The position numbers were made by a program, and so were the translations under genes. From DAINRZ01 sp964634885 (GTDB lineage Bacteria; Bacteroidota; Ignavibacteria; Kapaibacteriales; UBA2268), in assembly GCA_964634885.1 (NCBI GenBank), contig CAZWLN010000013.1, positions 33,386 to 97,385 of the forward strand: a stretch of 64,000 bases of DNA. Direction: 5' to 3'. Below are positions 50,724 through 59,852 of this stretch, piece by piece; position 1 is the first letter of the stretch, and every line of letters starts with the position of its first letter. The notes under the pieces were generated by a model, which did not search any database, was not told the origin of the DNA, and worked only from the letters and a program-made list of their open reading frames with translations.

Positions 50724-51620
50724 ATGGCTATTAAGAGTTTGAATTCATTTATCGATATTGCAAAGCAGAAACCAAAGAAGAACATCGTGGTAGCTGCTGC
50801 CGAAGACCAACCGGTACTGGAAGCTGTAAGGGACGCCCGGGACGCCGGCATTGCCGACGCTGTACTCGTAGGCAACAAAGCAATGATCATCGACATGGCA
50901 AAACAGATCAACTATGACCTGACCGGCGTCGAGATCATTAACGAAGAGAATCCCCCCCAATCATGCAGGATTGCCGTCAATCTCATCAGGGAAAACAAAG
51001 GCCAGATACTGATGAAAGGCCTCGTAAGTTCGGCAGATTACCTGAAAGCCGTGTTGGACAAAGAGAACGGACTGAGGAAAGGCGAATTGCTCAGCCATAT
51101 CGGTTTCTTCGAGTCCCCGCACTTCCCAAGAGTGCTTGCACTGACCGACGCAGCCCAGAACATAGCGCCGGACCTGATGGAGAAGAAGTCGATCATTACT
51201 AACGCTGTCGATGTTTTCCATCGTTTAGGCGTTAAGATGCCCAAAGTAGCTTTGATTGCCGCCGTCGAAACCGTTAACCCGAAGATGGAAGCCACTCTTC
51301 ACGCAGCTCTGCTGACGATGATGAACAGGAGGAAGCAGATCAAAGGCTGCATCATCGACGGGCCTCTTGCTTTCGACAATGCAATATCAAAAGAAGCTGC
51401 CGAACACAAGGGCATTGAGAGTGAAGTAGCAGGCGAAACAGACCTGATTGTCGCTCCCAGTATCGAGGTAGGCAACGCTTTGTACAAGAGTTTTACGTAC
51501 TATTCCGGCGCTACGGTTGCAGCAATCACCGTCGGCGCTACTGTACCAATTGTTTTAACGTCGAGGGCCGACTCCGACAGAAGTAAACTGATGTCCATCG
51601 CCCTTGCAGCATCTTATTAA
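50724..51620 (+). CDS. ptb: Phosphate butyryltransferase
   Basis: 298 residues, PTA/PTB family. It converts butyryl-CoA (or branched acyl-CoA) and phosphate to the acyl-phosphate. Features are KNIVVAAAEDQPVLEAVRDA, GIADAVLVGNKAMI, GQILMKGLVSSADYLKAVL, SHIGFFESPHFPRVLALTDA, PKVALIAAVETVNPKMEAT, LIVAPSIEVGNALYKS and the end IVLTSRADSDRSKLMSIALA. These place it with Ptb rather than Pta. buk begins 13 bp downstream, so the pair makes butyrate (or isobutyrate/isovalerate) plus ATP. Confidence 0.94.
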   Translation: MAIKSLNSFIDIAKQKPKKNIVVAAAEDQPVLEAVRDARDAGIADAVLVGNKAMIIDMAKQINYDLTGVEIINEENPPQSCRIAVNLIRENKGQILMKGLVSSADYLKAVLDKENGLRKGELLSHIGFFESPHFPRVLALTDAAQNIAPDLMEKKSIITNAVDVFHRLGVKMPKVALIAAVETVNPKMEATLHAALLTMMNRRKQIKGCIIDGPLAFDNAISKEAAEHKGIESEVAGETDLIVAPSIEVGNALYKSFTYYSGATVAAITVGATVPIVLTSRADSDRSKLMSIALAASY

Positions 51621-51633
51621 TCAAGGAGTAAAA

Positions 51634-52704
51634 ATGAGGATTTTAGCGATTAACCCCGGATCAACATCTACAAAAATCGCGGTTTATGACGATACGAAAG
51701 AAGTGTTTACCACCACCCTGCGCCACAGTGTCGAAGAGTTGGCGCCTTACCCGAAGATCATAGACCAGTATGAGTTTCGCAAAAATACTATAGTGGATAC
51801 ATTGACGAAAGCTGGTTTCAATTTGTCGGACTTCAACGCCATCGTTGGCCGCGGAGGCCTGATGAAACCGATCCCGAGCGGCGTTTACCGCGTTAACGAC
51901 AAACTCATCGAAGACCTGAAGCTTGAGATACTCGGTGAACACGCTTCCAATCTTGGCGCCATCATTGCAAATGAAATCGCGAAATCGATTAACGGCTCGA
52001 TTCCGGCATATATCGTCGATCCTGTCGCCGTCGATGAATTGGGAGACCTTGCAAGGTTCTCGGGCCATCCCGACCTGCCGCGCGTCAGCATCTTCCACGC
52101 CCTCAACCACAAAGCGGTGGCAAGGCGCTATGCACGCGAAAACAACCTGAAATACGAAGACCTGAACCTCATCGTTGTGCACTTAGGCGGCGGCATTACC
52201 GTCGGCGCACACAAAAAAGGCAAGGTCATCGACGTTAACAACGGCTTAGACGGCGAAGGCCCGTTCTCGCCCGAACGCTCCGGTGCATTGCCGGCGCTGA
52301 CACTTGCCAAGCTCATCTACTCGAAGAAGCTGGAACTTCCCGAAGTAAAGAAGATGATCATCGGCAAAGGAGGCATCGTCGCATACCTGGGAACAAACAA
52401 TATGTTCGAAGTAGAGCAGAACGTAGAAAAAGGCGACCCGAAATCAGTTCTTACCTTCAACGCCATGGGTTACCAGGTAGCCAAAGAGATAGGCGCAATG
52501 GCCACAGTGCTTGAAGGGAAGATCGACTGCATCCTGATTACCGGCGGACTGGCCCGTTCCGGTTACATTGTCAAATATATCAAAGAAAGAGTCTCTTTCC
52601 TCGGTAAAGTAGAAATTTACCCCGGAGAAGACGAGATGCAGGCGCTTGCAGAAGGCGTTTACTACTCGAGCTTAGGCGAAGTACCGCTTAAGGAATACGT
52701 CTGA
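51634..52704 (+). CDS. buk: Butyrate kinase
   Basis: 356 residues from the ATG at 51634, which has a strong ribosome site (AAGGAG, 6 nt upstream). A longer frame starting at 51604 would overlap ptb and is rejected. ASKHA-fold kinase of the acetate/butyrate kinase family: ILAINPGSTSTKIAVYDD, VGRGGLMKPIPSGVYRVN, VSIFHALNHKAVARRYA, LIVVHLGGGITVGAHKKGK, ITGGLARSGYIVKYIKERV. It generates ATP from butyryl-phosphate. A terminator hairpin follows. Confidence 0.96.
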   Translation: MRILAINPGSTSTKIAVYDDTKEVFTTTLRHSVEELAPYPKIIDQYEFRKNTIVDTLTKAGFNLSDFNAIVGRGGLMKPIPSGVYRVNDKLIEDLKLEILGEHASNLGAIIANEIAKSINGSIPAYIVDPVAVDELGDLARFSGHPDLPRVSIFHALNHKAVARRYARENNLKYEDLNLIVVHLGGGITVGAHKKGKVIDVNNGLDGEGPFSPERSGALPALTLAKLIYSKKLELPEVKKMIIGKGGIVAYLGTNNMFEVEQNVEKGDPKSVLTFNAMGYQVAKEIGAMATVLEGKIDCILITGGLARSGYIVKYIKERVSFLGKVEIYPGEDEMQALAEGVYYSSLGEVPLKEYV

Positions 52705-52752
52705 TTTTGACACCGCAGGTTCATTGGACCTGGTATTATCATTATGGAAAAA

Positions 52753-52785
52753 TGGGGCGGTTTTAATTGACCGCCCATTCATTTA
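52753..52785 (+). terminator. Rho-independent terminator of ptb-buk
   Basis: GGGCGGT (52755-52761) pairs with ACCGCCC (52770-52776) across an 8-nt loop, followed by ATTCATTT. Confidence 0.7.
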
Positions 52786-52812
52786 AAGCAAAAAGGGGGA
52801 AATTGACATATT

Positions 52813-53691
52813 ATGCCGGATATAGATTTATTTGACAAAATTGAAAACTTCCTGCAGTTCCAAAAAGAAATGTACGGCAGCGAACTTTTCCTGTCCGGCG
52901 CTGAGATGTTTCCGCCGGAAGCAGCAGCAAAGATTGACATTGATGCAATCAGCTTCGAACAGGACGAGAAAAGTGTTGTAATGGAAAAAGGCATCAAATA
53001 CAAAGCAGACCTCAATGATTCTATGTTTCAGGAACTTCCTGCTACACAGGCAACAAAAGGCAGTGTTACCGATTCATTAGAGAGAAAATTAAAAAAAGCC
53101 ACCAGCGTCTCCCCTGACTGGTACGACAGTAAAACCATGGACGAACTCAGGTCCCGGATATGCAATTGCTCCGACTGCCAGTTGGCAACGACACGTACCA
53201 ATTTCGTTTTCGGTGTTGGCAATCCCCATGCCGACATCGTTGTCATCGGCGAAGCTCCCGGGGCAGACGAAGACGCCAAGGGTGAACCTTTCGTAGGCAG
53301 GGCAGGGCAGCTTTTAACAAAGATATTGCAGGCCATCGGCCTGGAACGCGACCAGGTCTATATCTGCAATATACTGAAATGCAGGCCTCCAGGCAACCGA
53401 AGGCCGGAAACGGCTGAGGTTGACGAATGTGAACCATACCTTGTCAAGCAGATCGACCTCATCAAGCCACAGTTTATCCTCGCTCTCGGCCTGACTGCCG
53501 TCGATACGCTCCTGAAAAAGAAGCACAAGATGGCCGACACCCGCGGCAATGTGTTCGACTACAGGGGCTACCGCATGCTCGTTACCTATCATCCCTCTGC
53601 CCTGCTGAGGAACCCGAACCTGAAGAAACCGACATGGGAGGATGTTCAGTTACTTAGAAAAATGTACGACGAATATTTAAGCAAGAAATAA
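52813..53691 (+). CDS. Family 4 uracil-DNA glycosylase (iron-sulfur type)
   Basis: 292 residues. An unusual N-terminal extension of about 105 residues (acidic, partly helical) precedes a UDGa domain that removes uracil from DNA. The domain shows the iron-sulfur cysteines in ICNCSDCQLATTR and further on in YICNILKCRPPGNRRP and DECEPYL. The active-site motif GEAPGADEDAKGEPFVGRAG and the closing VTYHPSALLRN are present. The family protects genomes from cytosine deamination. It starts about 30 bp after the buk terminator and is followed by ddl after 29 bp, so it may begin a new operon. Confidence 0.9.
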   Translation: MPDIDLFDKIENFLQFQKEMYGSELFLSGAEMFPPEAAAKIDIDAISFEQDEKSVVMEKGIKYKADLNDSMFQELPATQATKGSVTDSLERKLKKATSVSPDWYDSKTMDELRSRICNCSDCQLATTRTNFVFGVGNPHADIVVIGEAPGADEDAKGEPFVGRAGQLLTKILQAIGLERDQVYICNILKCRPPGNRRPETAEVDECEPYLVKQIDLIKPQFILALGLTAVDTLLKKKHKMADTRGNVFDYRGYRMLVTYHPSALLRNPNLKKPTWEDVQLLRKMYDEYLSKK

Positions 53692-53720
53692 ATCTCAAAA
53701 AATACTAAGAAAAGGGAAAT

Positions 53721-54752
53721 ATGAACATAGCAGTATTATTCGGCGGAATATCATCAGAAAGAAACGTTTCAATATCCAGCGCAAAATCAGTGATTGCTGC
53801 CCTGACAGAACTCGGCCACACTGTGATGCCGATCGACCCCGCTTACGGAGCCGAAGGTTTAAGGACAATGGATGATATTAACGCCCCCAATGAATTTCCG
53901 ACAATCGAAGAATTGAAAAAACTCGACCCGAAGAAAATACTTGAGTGTGTAAACTCCAATTTGTTTGACAATGTTGACCTCGCCTTCATCGTAATGCACG
54001 GCAAATACGGCGAAGACGGCATCATCCAGGCCCTGCTCGAACTCAGGGCCATCCCTTACACAGGCAGCAATGTCAAAGCCAGTTCGCTTGCCATGGACAA
54101 AGCCTCCTCGAAAATGCTCTTCAGCGCGGCAGGCCTGCCGACTCCACCGTGGACGGTTCTGAGGCACAACGAATTCGACAACTATGATCTCATTAAAGAA
54201 CTCAGGGATGAATTTGACGGTAAGTTAGTAATCAAACCTAACGACCAGGGCTCGACCATCGGTTTGACAATAGTACTGGACGGCAACCTCGACGACATTC
54301 ACCACGGCCTCGTCGAAGCGGGTAAGTATTCCGACAGGGTTCTTGTCGAATCATACATCGAAGGCAGGGAACTGACTGTAGGCATCCTCGACAGGGAACC
54401 TCTGCCGATAATCGAGATTGTACCCGACGGCGGCTATTACGACTACAAACACAAGTACACCAAAGGACAAACCCAGTACCTCTGTCCCGCCGAACTGACC
54501 GAAGACATGACTCATTTCACCCAGGGACTTGCACAAACGGCATACCTGGCTCTTGGTTGTTCCGGATTTGGCAGGGTCGATTTCAGGATCAACGAAGACA
54601 ACCAGCCATTCATCCTCGAAGTAAACACAATACCCGGTTTCACTGCCACAAGCCTTGTACCCAAGGCAGCAGCACAGATCGGCATCGATTTTCCTGAACT
54701 TTGCAGGCAGTTGATAGAAATCACATTAGAACAAAAAAATAATAATCATTAA
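53721..54752 (+). CDS. ddl: D-alanine--D-alanine ligase
   Basis: 343 residues, ATP-grasp. It makes the D-Ala-D-Ala dipeptide for peptidoglycan. It begins IAVLFGGISSERNVSISSAKS, then AFIVMHGKYGEDGIIQALLE, IPYTGSNVKASSLAMDK, LVIKPNDQGSTIGLTIV, VLVESYIEGRELTVGIL and ends FGRVDFRINEDNQPFILEVN plus TIPGFTATSLVPKAA. The metal-binding Asp, Glu and Asn are all present. It lies between the glycosylase (29 bp) and the PfkB kinase (17 bp). Confidence 0.96.
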   Translation: MNIAVLFGGISSERNVSISSAKSVIAALTELGHTVMPIDPAYGAEGLRTMDDINAPNEFPTIEELKKLDPKKILECVNSNLFDNVDLAFIVMHGKYGEDGIIQALLELRAIPYTGSNVKASSLAMDKASSKMLFSAAGLPTPPWTVLRHNEFDNYDLIKELRDEFDGKLVIKPNDQGSTIGLTIVLDGNLDDIHHGLVEAGKYSDRVLVESYIEGRELTVGILDREPLPIIEIVPDGGYYDYKHKYTKGQTQYLCPAELTEDMTHFTQGLAQTAYLALGCSGFGRVDFRINEDNQPFILEVNTIPGFTATSLVPKAAAQIGIDFPELCRQLIEITLEQKNNNH

Positions 54753-54769
54753 TATTCAGGGTTGGTACA

Positions 54770-55756
54770 ATGGAAAAGAAAATCGATCTCTGCGGCATGG
54801 GCAATGCCTTAGTTGACATTCAATACCGTGTCGATGATGATGTAATTGCCAAATCAGGCTTAGTAAAAGGCGAGATGCGCCTTGCCAGCAGTAAAGAACA
54901 GGCTTCGCTCATCGAAAAGCTGGAGAAGCTCGATCACCACAAATGCAGCGGCGGTTCTGCAGCCAATACCATAATCGCATTCTCCCAGTTCGGTGGTAAG
55001 CCCGGATACCAGACAATGCTCGGTAAAGACGAAAACGGCGAATTCTACGCAAAGGAATTCAAAGAGCTTGGCATCGAACTGAGCGCCATGCTGCTGGAAT
55101 ATGAATCGACAGGCACCTGCTTAGTACTCATTACTCCCGACTCCGAGAGGACAATGTACACCTGCCTCGCCGCTTCCAGCCGTTACACCGACTGCGACAT
55201 CGACTTCGAACTGATTACAAATTCCAAATGGATTTACATAGAAGGGTACTGCTTCTCACAGAAACATACCACCGAAGCCATCTTCAAGGCCATCGACGCC
55301 GCCCGTGAAGCCGGCAGCAGGATTGCCGTCACTTTCTCCGACGTATTCATTACAGCCAACTTCCACGATTCGCTGGAAAAGGTAGTCCGTTCTTCTGACC
55401 TCCTGTTCTGCAATGAACCCGAAGCGAAATCCTTCACCGGAAAAGACAATGTCTCCGAAGCAATGGAAGCGCTTTCGTCAATGTGTCCGAACGTAGTAAT
55501 TACCCTGGGTTCGAAAGGCGCTCTTGTCCGATGGGACGGGAAAACCTATGAAATACCACCCTATCCTGTCAAGCCCGTGGACAGTACCGGAGCCGGAGAT
55601 ATGTTTGCAGGCGGTTTCCTTTACGGCATAATCTATTGGAACGACCCTGTCAAGGCTGGTAAACTGGCATCGCTCGCCGCTTCCAAAGTCATTTCGGCCA
55701 TGGGCGCCAGGCTCGACACTGCTTTTGCCGGAAGCCTCCTGAAAGAAGTTGATTAA
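54770..55756 (+). CDS. PfkB-family sugar/adenosine kinase
   Basis: 328 residues. It starts DLCGMGNALVDIQYRVDD, has the sugar-binding KCSGGSAANTIIAFSQFGG and the phosphate-binding end PVDSTGAGDMFAGGFLYGI with the catalytic Asp. The mid-part YIEGYCFSQKHTTEAIF resembles the adenosine-kinase-like branch found widely in bacteria. The substrate is likely a nucleoside or sugar but cannot be fixed. It follows ddl by 17 bp in the same direction. Confidence 0.9.
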   Translation: MEKKIDLCGMGNALVDIQYRVDDDVIAKSGLVKGEMRLASSKEQASLIEKLEKLDHHKCSGGSAANTIIAFSQFGGKPGYQTMLGKDENGEFYAKEFKELGIELSAMLLEYESTGTCLVLITPDSERTMYTCLAASSRYTDCDIDFELITNSKWIYIEGYCFSQKHTTEAIFKAIDAAREAGSRIAVTFSDVFITANFHDSLEKVVRSSDLLFCNEPEAKSFTGKDNVSEAMEALSSMCPNVVITLGSKGALVRWDGKTYEIPPYPVKPVDSTGAGDMFAGGFLYGIIYWNDPVKAGKLASLAASKVISAMGARLDTAFAGSLLKEVD

Positions 55757-55806
55757 TCGGTGTTCCTGTTTGGAATTGCTTTGTAACAATTGAAGGTAAA
55801 AAATAA

Positions 55807-57144
55807 TTGAAGAAATATTTCCTGATAATACTATTGCTGCTGCTGACGAGCCTCTGCGCCCGCAGCCAGTCCGGCGTCAACTTTGAGGAATTCACAAAGA
55901 AGCTACAGCCCTATTTCGACGATGAGTTGATCGGCGACCTGAAAAAGGAAATGCCCGAAGGTAACTATTCCATCTGGGGCTGGGCTGTCGGAGACTATTC
56001 CGGCGACGGATTCTACGACGCGGCTTTTGCCCTGAGAGTCTATTCGGACAAAGGCAAAGTGATGAGGATATATTTGTTCGTGGACATGGACGGCTACTTA
56101 GTCAAAGTAGGGGAATTCCTCTATAAATACCAGGGGATGCCGCTGGAAGTCGGCGTCATCATCAGGGACGGCGCCTGCCTGCTGACACGCAAGAACCGTG
56201 AGTACGCCTGGGACATCACCGGTTACAGCTACGACAACGGCGCCCTGCTCAATGTCGATGAATACAAGATTCGCAGGATCAGGAGCCTGACATACGAGTC
56301 CTATATCAATTTTGACACAAAGCTGAATAAACACAATTACATACAGACATCGTCCGGTAAGACAAGGATAGATGCGAAATACCTTACCATCCCCTGCTAC
56401 GACAGGCGGCGCTACATTTACAAGGGTTACAACAACCGGACTTTTGCAAACGACATAGACTATGTTCCTGCCGGTGCGTATTACTGGAACGGACCGGAAG
56501 ACCTCTCCTACAACGTTGTGTCCTCTTACGACAAAGATTATCTCTATTTCGATGTTTACGTCAAAGACGATAAAATTATCACCGACAACTGCGCGGACTG
56601 CGTCTATGAAAGCCTTGGCGTTCTCGTCGATGTCAATAAATACGACGAGAACAACACCCGGCTCGTCAAGATGAAAAGGAACAGCATCGAGCCTCAAAAA
56701 AACCAGAAAAAAGGTCTTTATTACCTGAAATTCTCACCGGGTAATTTCTCAGACATCAAAGCCTCGGTACTCGACGTAACCTCTTCGGATGAGATGAGCA
56801 TCTACCAGAAGGAGAAAGTCGCTGACATCAGGATCAGCGCCGGCCAGTACGACAGCAACTATTACATTGTAAATATCAGGATTCCCATTCTTGTACTCGG
56901 ACTCGAATCCATTGCTTTCAAAGAGAGGGCTTTTACAGAGCTGGGCTGTACCTTCTTCGTTTTCGACTCCGACAACCCGTACAACATCGACGAGGTAACG
57001 GAACTTACGACTTCGCGGATCAAACGGGAAGACAGCAGGACATACGGCTCATTGCTCATCGTACCGGATGGTATGTGGTACGGCGAAGCCGTCAATATCT
57101 ATCACGACAAACTGATCAACAGTATTAAAAAATTCGGCTATTAA
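55807..57144 (+). CDS. Exported protein with CBM9-like domain
   Basis: 445 residues starting at TTG (55807), because the signal peptide KKYFLIILLLLLTSLCARSQS begins there. The N-terminal half (about 25-165) is a beta-propeller-like or FG-GAP-like module (WGWAVGDYSGDGFYDAAFALR). From about 200 a CBM9-like beta-sandwich can be seen: YWNGPEDLSYNVVSSYDKDY, then LYFDVYVKDD and LGVLVDVNKYDEN. The protein is probably periplasmic or surface-exposed and may bind sugar. Function unknown. Its last 4 bases overlap the convergent purA stop. Confidence 0.75.
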   Translation: MKKYFLIILLLLLTSLCARSQSGVNFEEFTKKLQPYFDDELIGDLKKEMPEGNYSIWGWAVGDYSGDGFYDAAFALRVYSDKGKVMRIYLFVDMDGYLVKVGEFLYKYQGMPLEVGVIIRDGACLLTRKNREYAWDITGYSYDNGALLNVDEYKIRRIRSLTYESYINFDTKLNKHNYIQTSSGKTRIDAKYLTIPCYDRRRYIYKGYNNRTFANDIDYVPAGAYYWNGPEDLSYNVVSSYDKDYLYFDVYVKDDKIITDNCADCVYESLGVLVDVNKYDENNTRLVKMKRNSIEPQKNQKKGLYYLKFSPGNFSDIKASVLDVTSSDEMSIYQKEKVADIRISAGQYDSNYYIVNIRIPILVLGLESIAFKERAFTELGCTFFVFDSDNPYNIDEVTELTTSRIKREDSRTYGSLLIVPDGMWYGEAVNIYHDKLINSIKKFGY

Positions 57145-58418
57145 TCGACAATAATTGTGTCGTCGCGTTCGGGGCTGAGTGAAATGATCTTCACCTTAGC
57201 GCCGGTGTATTTTTCTATTTCTTTCAGGTAATCCATAGCAGCTTTAGGCAGGTCGTCGAATTTCCTGATGTTGTGCAGGCTTCTGCCCCAGCCAGGCATA
57301 GTTTTATAAACAGGTTCCATCTTCGTGAAAGACTCTATGTCCACAGGGAAAGTCTTAAGTGTTTTACCACCGACTTTGTAGCCTGTACAGAGTTTTAATT
57401 CTTTAAAACCGTCGAGCACATCGATTTTAGTAATTGCAAGTTCGCTGATGCCGTTGATCATGACGGAATACTTCAGGGCAACGAGGTCAAGCCAGCCGCA
57501 TCTGCGAGGACGGCCTGTCGTAGAACCGAATTCAGCGCCGGTAGTCTGTATCATCTGCCCGGTCTCATCGGTCAGCTCTGTCGGGAACGGGCCGTTACCC
57601 ACACGGGTACAATAGGCTTTTGCCACACCCATTATCTTATTAATCGATGTCGGAGGAACTCCCAGGCCTGTGCAGGCACCTCCGGATGTGGGATTGGAAC
57701 TTGTAACGAAGGGATAGGTGCCGTGATCGACATCGAGCAGGGCTCCCTGTGCGCCTTCGATTAATATATCCGTACCGGCAGCAATTTCCTGGTTGATGAG
57801 CAGTGTCGTGTCTTTGATGAACGGGTCCATCAGTTTGTCGTACTTCAGATACTCCTTGAGCATCGATTCGACGTCAAGTTCTTCGTACCCGTATATTTTT
57901 CTTAGTATATCGTTCTTCTCTTCGAGGTTTGAACGGAGTTTTTCCTCAAATCCTTTCCTGTCGAGCAGGTCAACGATGCGGATTCCGGTCCTGCGGAATT
58001 TGTCGTTGTAAGCAGGCCCGATGCCCCTGCCGGTAGTGCCGATGGCAACGCCGTATTTCATCGATTCTCCGGCTTTGTCGAGCAATTTATGATAGGGCAT
58101 GATCAGGTGTGCCTTATGGCTGATGAAGAGCCTGCCTTTAACGTCAACACCGTTTTCTTCGAGCATATTAACTTCGTCCATCAGTGCAACAGGGTCGATG
58201 ACTACACCGTTACCGATGATGCATTTTACGCCCGGAGTCAATATTCCCGAAGGAATCAGGTGCAGGATATATTGTTTTTTATTTATTACAATCGTATGGC
58301 CGGCATTGGCGCCACCCTGGTAACGGGCAACATATTTCGCTTCCCTGCTAAGTAAATCTACAATTTTACCTTTGCCTTCATCGCCCCACTGAGAACCGAC
58401 TATGACAGTTACGCTCAT
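57141..58418 (-). CDS. purA: Adenylosuccinate synthetase
   Basis: 425 residues. It joins IMP and aspartate using GTP in AMP synthesis. It begins VTVIVGSQWGDEGKGKIVDL with the catalytic Asp, followed by RYQGGANAGHTIVINKKQY, with the catalytic His. IGTTGRGIGPAYNDKFRRTG, ILIEGAQGALLDVDHGTYPF, TGRPRRCGWLDLVALKYSV and a standard C-terminal end follow. It is monocistronic with a well-placed Bacteroidota-type promoter upstream. Confidence 0.97.
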   Translation of the reverse strand: MSVTVIVGSQWGDEGKGKIVDLLSREAKYVARYQGGANAGHTIVINKKQYILHLIPSGILTPGVKCIIGNGVVIDPVALMDEVNMLEENGVDVKGRLFISHKAHLIMPYHKLLDKAGESMKYGVAIGTTGRGIGPAYNDKFRRTGIRIVDLLDRKGFEEKLRSNLEEKNDILRKIYGYEELDVESMLKEYLKYDKLMDPFIKDTTLLINQEIAAGTDILIEGAQGALLDVDHGTYPFVTSSNPTSGGACTGLGVPPTSINKIMGVAKAYCTRVGNGPFPTELTDETGQMIQTTGAEFGSTTGRPRRCGWLDLVALKYSVMINGISELAITKIDVLDGFKELKLCTGYKVGGKTLKTFPVDIESFTKMEPVYKTMPGWGRSLHNIRKFDDLPKAAMDYLKEIEKYTGAKVKIISLSPERDDTIIVD

Positions 58419-58481
58419 TTCTTTTCCTTCTCACAAATTTTTAAGCTATTTTATATTTTTATTAATATTCATTTCCGTTTG

Positions 58482-58511
58482 CAAATATAATCATTAACAA
58501 GTTTTGTACAA
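58482..58511 (-). promoter_or_regulatory. Bacteroidota-type promoter of purA
   Basis: On the minus strand TTG (58511-58509), a 19-nt spacer and TATATTTG (58489-58482) fit the TTG-N19-TAnnTTTG consensus. The leader to the purA ATG is about 57 nt. Confidence 0.55.
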
Positions 58512-58685
58512 TGAAAAAGGAAGGAATAATATTTGTATAAAAGCAGGTAAATATTAATGAGAAACCTCGCCGGCAGTGCCCAGATTCTCATTCACAGGAT
58601 TGTGATTAATATTTTCAGAAAATTTTAACATCAATTAATACTGAATAAGTTGTAATTTTAATGTTTTTATATCAGGAAATTTAAG

Positions 58686-59468
58686 ATGGAATTGATTAAA
58701 TCAGAATTCGGTAACCAGATAGGCACACTCACCTTCAACAACGACAAAAAGCGCAATTGCTTAAGTTTTAAATTACTGCACGAGATGCTCGAAGTACTGG
58801 AAGATTTCAGGGAGAAGAAGGCTCGCGTCGTCGTCATCAGGGCAAACAAGGGCGCCAGAGTCTGGTCGGCGGGGTTCGACGTCAACGAACTGCCCAAGCA
58901 GGGCCGCGACCCATTGTCATACTACGACCCGCTGGAACGCGTCCTCAGAGCCATCCAGAAGTTCCCTGCACCCGTCATTGCCGCCATCGAAGGAAGTGTC
59001 TGGGGAGGAGCATGCGACCTGGCATTCTGCTGCGACCTCCTCATCGGGACCAATACCGCTTCATTTGCCATTACCCCCGCGAAGATCGGCGTTCCGTACA
59101 ATTCCAGCGGCGTACTTCATTTCATCAACAAAGTAGGGCTTCACCTTGCCAAGGAAATGTTTTTCACAGCCCTGCCCGTCAATGCGATGCAGGCCAAACA
59201 CCACGGCATCCTGAACCATCTGGTACAGAATTCGGACGACCTGGATTTCCTTACCAATTTCCAGGCAGAGCAGATGCTTCAGAACTCACCGCTCAGCATT
59301 GCCGTCATCAAGGAACAATTAAGGATACTGGCCGACTCGCACCCGATTTCCCCGGAAACCTTCGAGAGGATTCAGGGATTGAGGCGCAATGTTTACGACA
59401 GCGGCGATTACCGGGAAGGCATAGCTGCATTCCTGGAAAAACGGCAGCCGCACTTTACGGGAGAGTAA
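58686..59468 (+). CDS. scpB: Methylmalonyl-CoA decarboxylase (ScpB/YgfG-like)
   Basis: 260 residues, enoyl-CoA hydratase/isomerase (crotonase) fold. It is close to E. coli ScpB along its length, for example SAGFDVNELPKQGRDPLSYYD, PAPVIAAIEGSVWGGACDLAF, ITPAKIGVPYNSSGV and the end FERIQGLRRNVYDSGDYREG. ScpB decarboxylates (R)-methylmalonyl-CoA to propionyl-CoA. No mutase or epimerase gene is nearby. It is followed 6 bp downstream by the truncated start of nhaA, so scpB and nhaA were presumably neighbours before the intervening genes arrived. Confidence 0.88.
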   Translation: MELIKSEFGNQIGTLTFNNDKKRNCLSFKLLHEMLEVLEDFREKKARVVVIRANKGARVWSAGFDVNELPKQGRDPLSYYDPLERVLRAIQKFPAPVIAAIEGSVWGGACDLAFCCDLLIGTNTASFAITPAKIGVPYNSSGVLHFINKVGLHLAKEMFFTALPVNAMQAKHHGILNHLVQNSDDLDFLTNFQAEQMLQNSPLSIAVIKEQLRILADSHPISPETFERIQGLRRNVYDSGDYREGIAAFLEKRQPHFTGE

Positions 59469-59474
59469 GAAAAC

Positions 59475-59561
59475 ATGACAGACTATTTCAGAAAATTCGT
59501 CCACTCTGAACAGGCAGGCGGCTTCCTGCTGCTAATCTGCATAATTAATAGTCTTCGTTAG
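59475..59561 (+). pseudogene. Truncated 5' copy of nhaA
   Basis: An ATG at 59475 opens a 28-codon frame, MTDYFRKFVHSEQAGGFLLL and then ICIINSLR, ending at TAG. The first 56 nt are identical to the start of the full nhaA at 62592. Codons 19-24 then keep nearly the same amino acids, but every codon differs, before similarity ends. This is a remnant, not a functional transporter. Confidence 0.85.
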
Positions 59562-59852
59562 ACAGAATACAATATTCTTTCAGGATAGCATAATCTGGCT
59601 TTTTCTCATGCAATGGTGATTATTCTATTACTAATGGTGATTATTGCCCGATTCGCGATATAAAATAATCTGTATAAAAGGAATAATCAGTATTACAACA
59701 TTTTTATACTAATCGACAATTCCAATTTTTTCTGATAAAAATCAGGTCATTTTTTTTCATTGTTCAAATATTTTCTTATATTTATTGAAGAACAAAAAAA
59801 ATGGGAAATGGGAAGAATCATGAAAAATGTTCAATACTAATGAAGCAATAGT
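59562..59852. other. AT-rich spacer after the nhaA fragment, 291 bp
   Basis: No gene. It carries the pair of 13-bp direct repeats listed separately and a TATATTTATT sequence near 59778 that could be a promoter core for the antiporter gene. No transposase or attachment site is recognisable. Confidence 0.5.
59612..59645 (+). promoter_or_regulatory. Two 13-bp direct repeats, possible operator
   Basis: AATGGTGATTATT at 59612-59624 and again at 59633-59645. The 21-bp period puts both on the same helix face, about 210 bp before the antiporter start. Confidence 0.35.

Noticed and set aside
51604..51633. Overlap or frameshift between ptb and buk
   Set aside because: The overlapping part is only an in-frame extension of the buk frame. 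The ATG at 51634 has a clear AAGGAG site and matches the family start.
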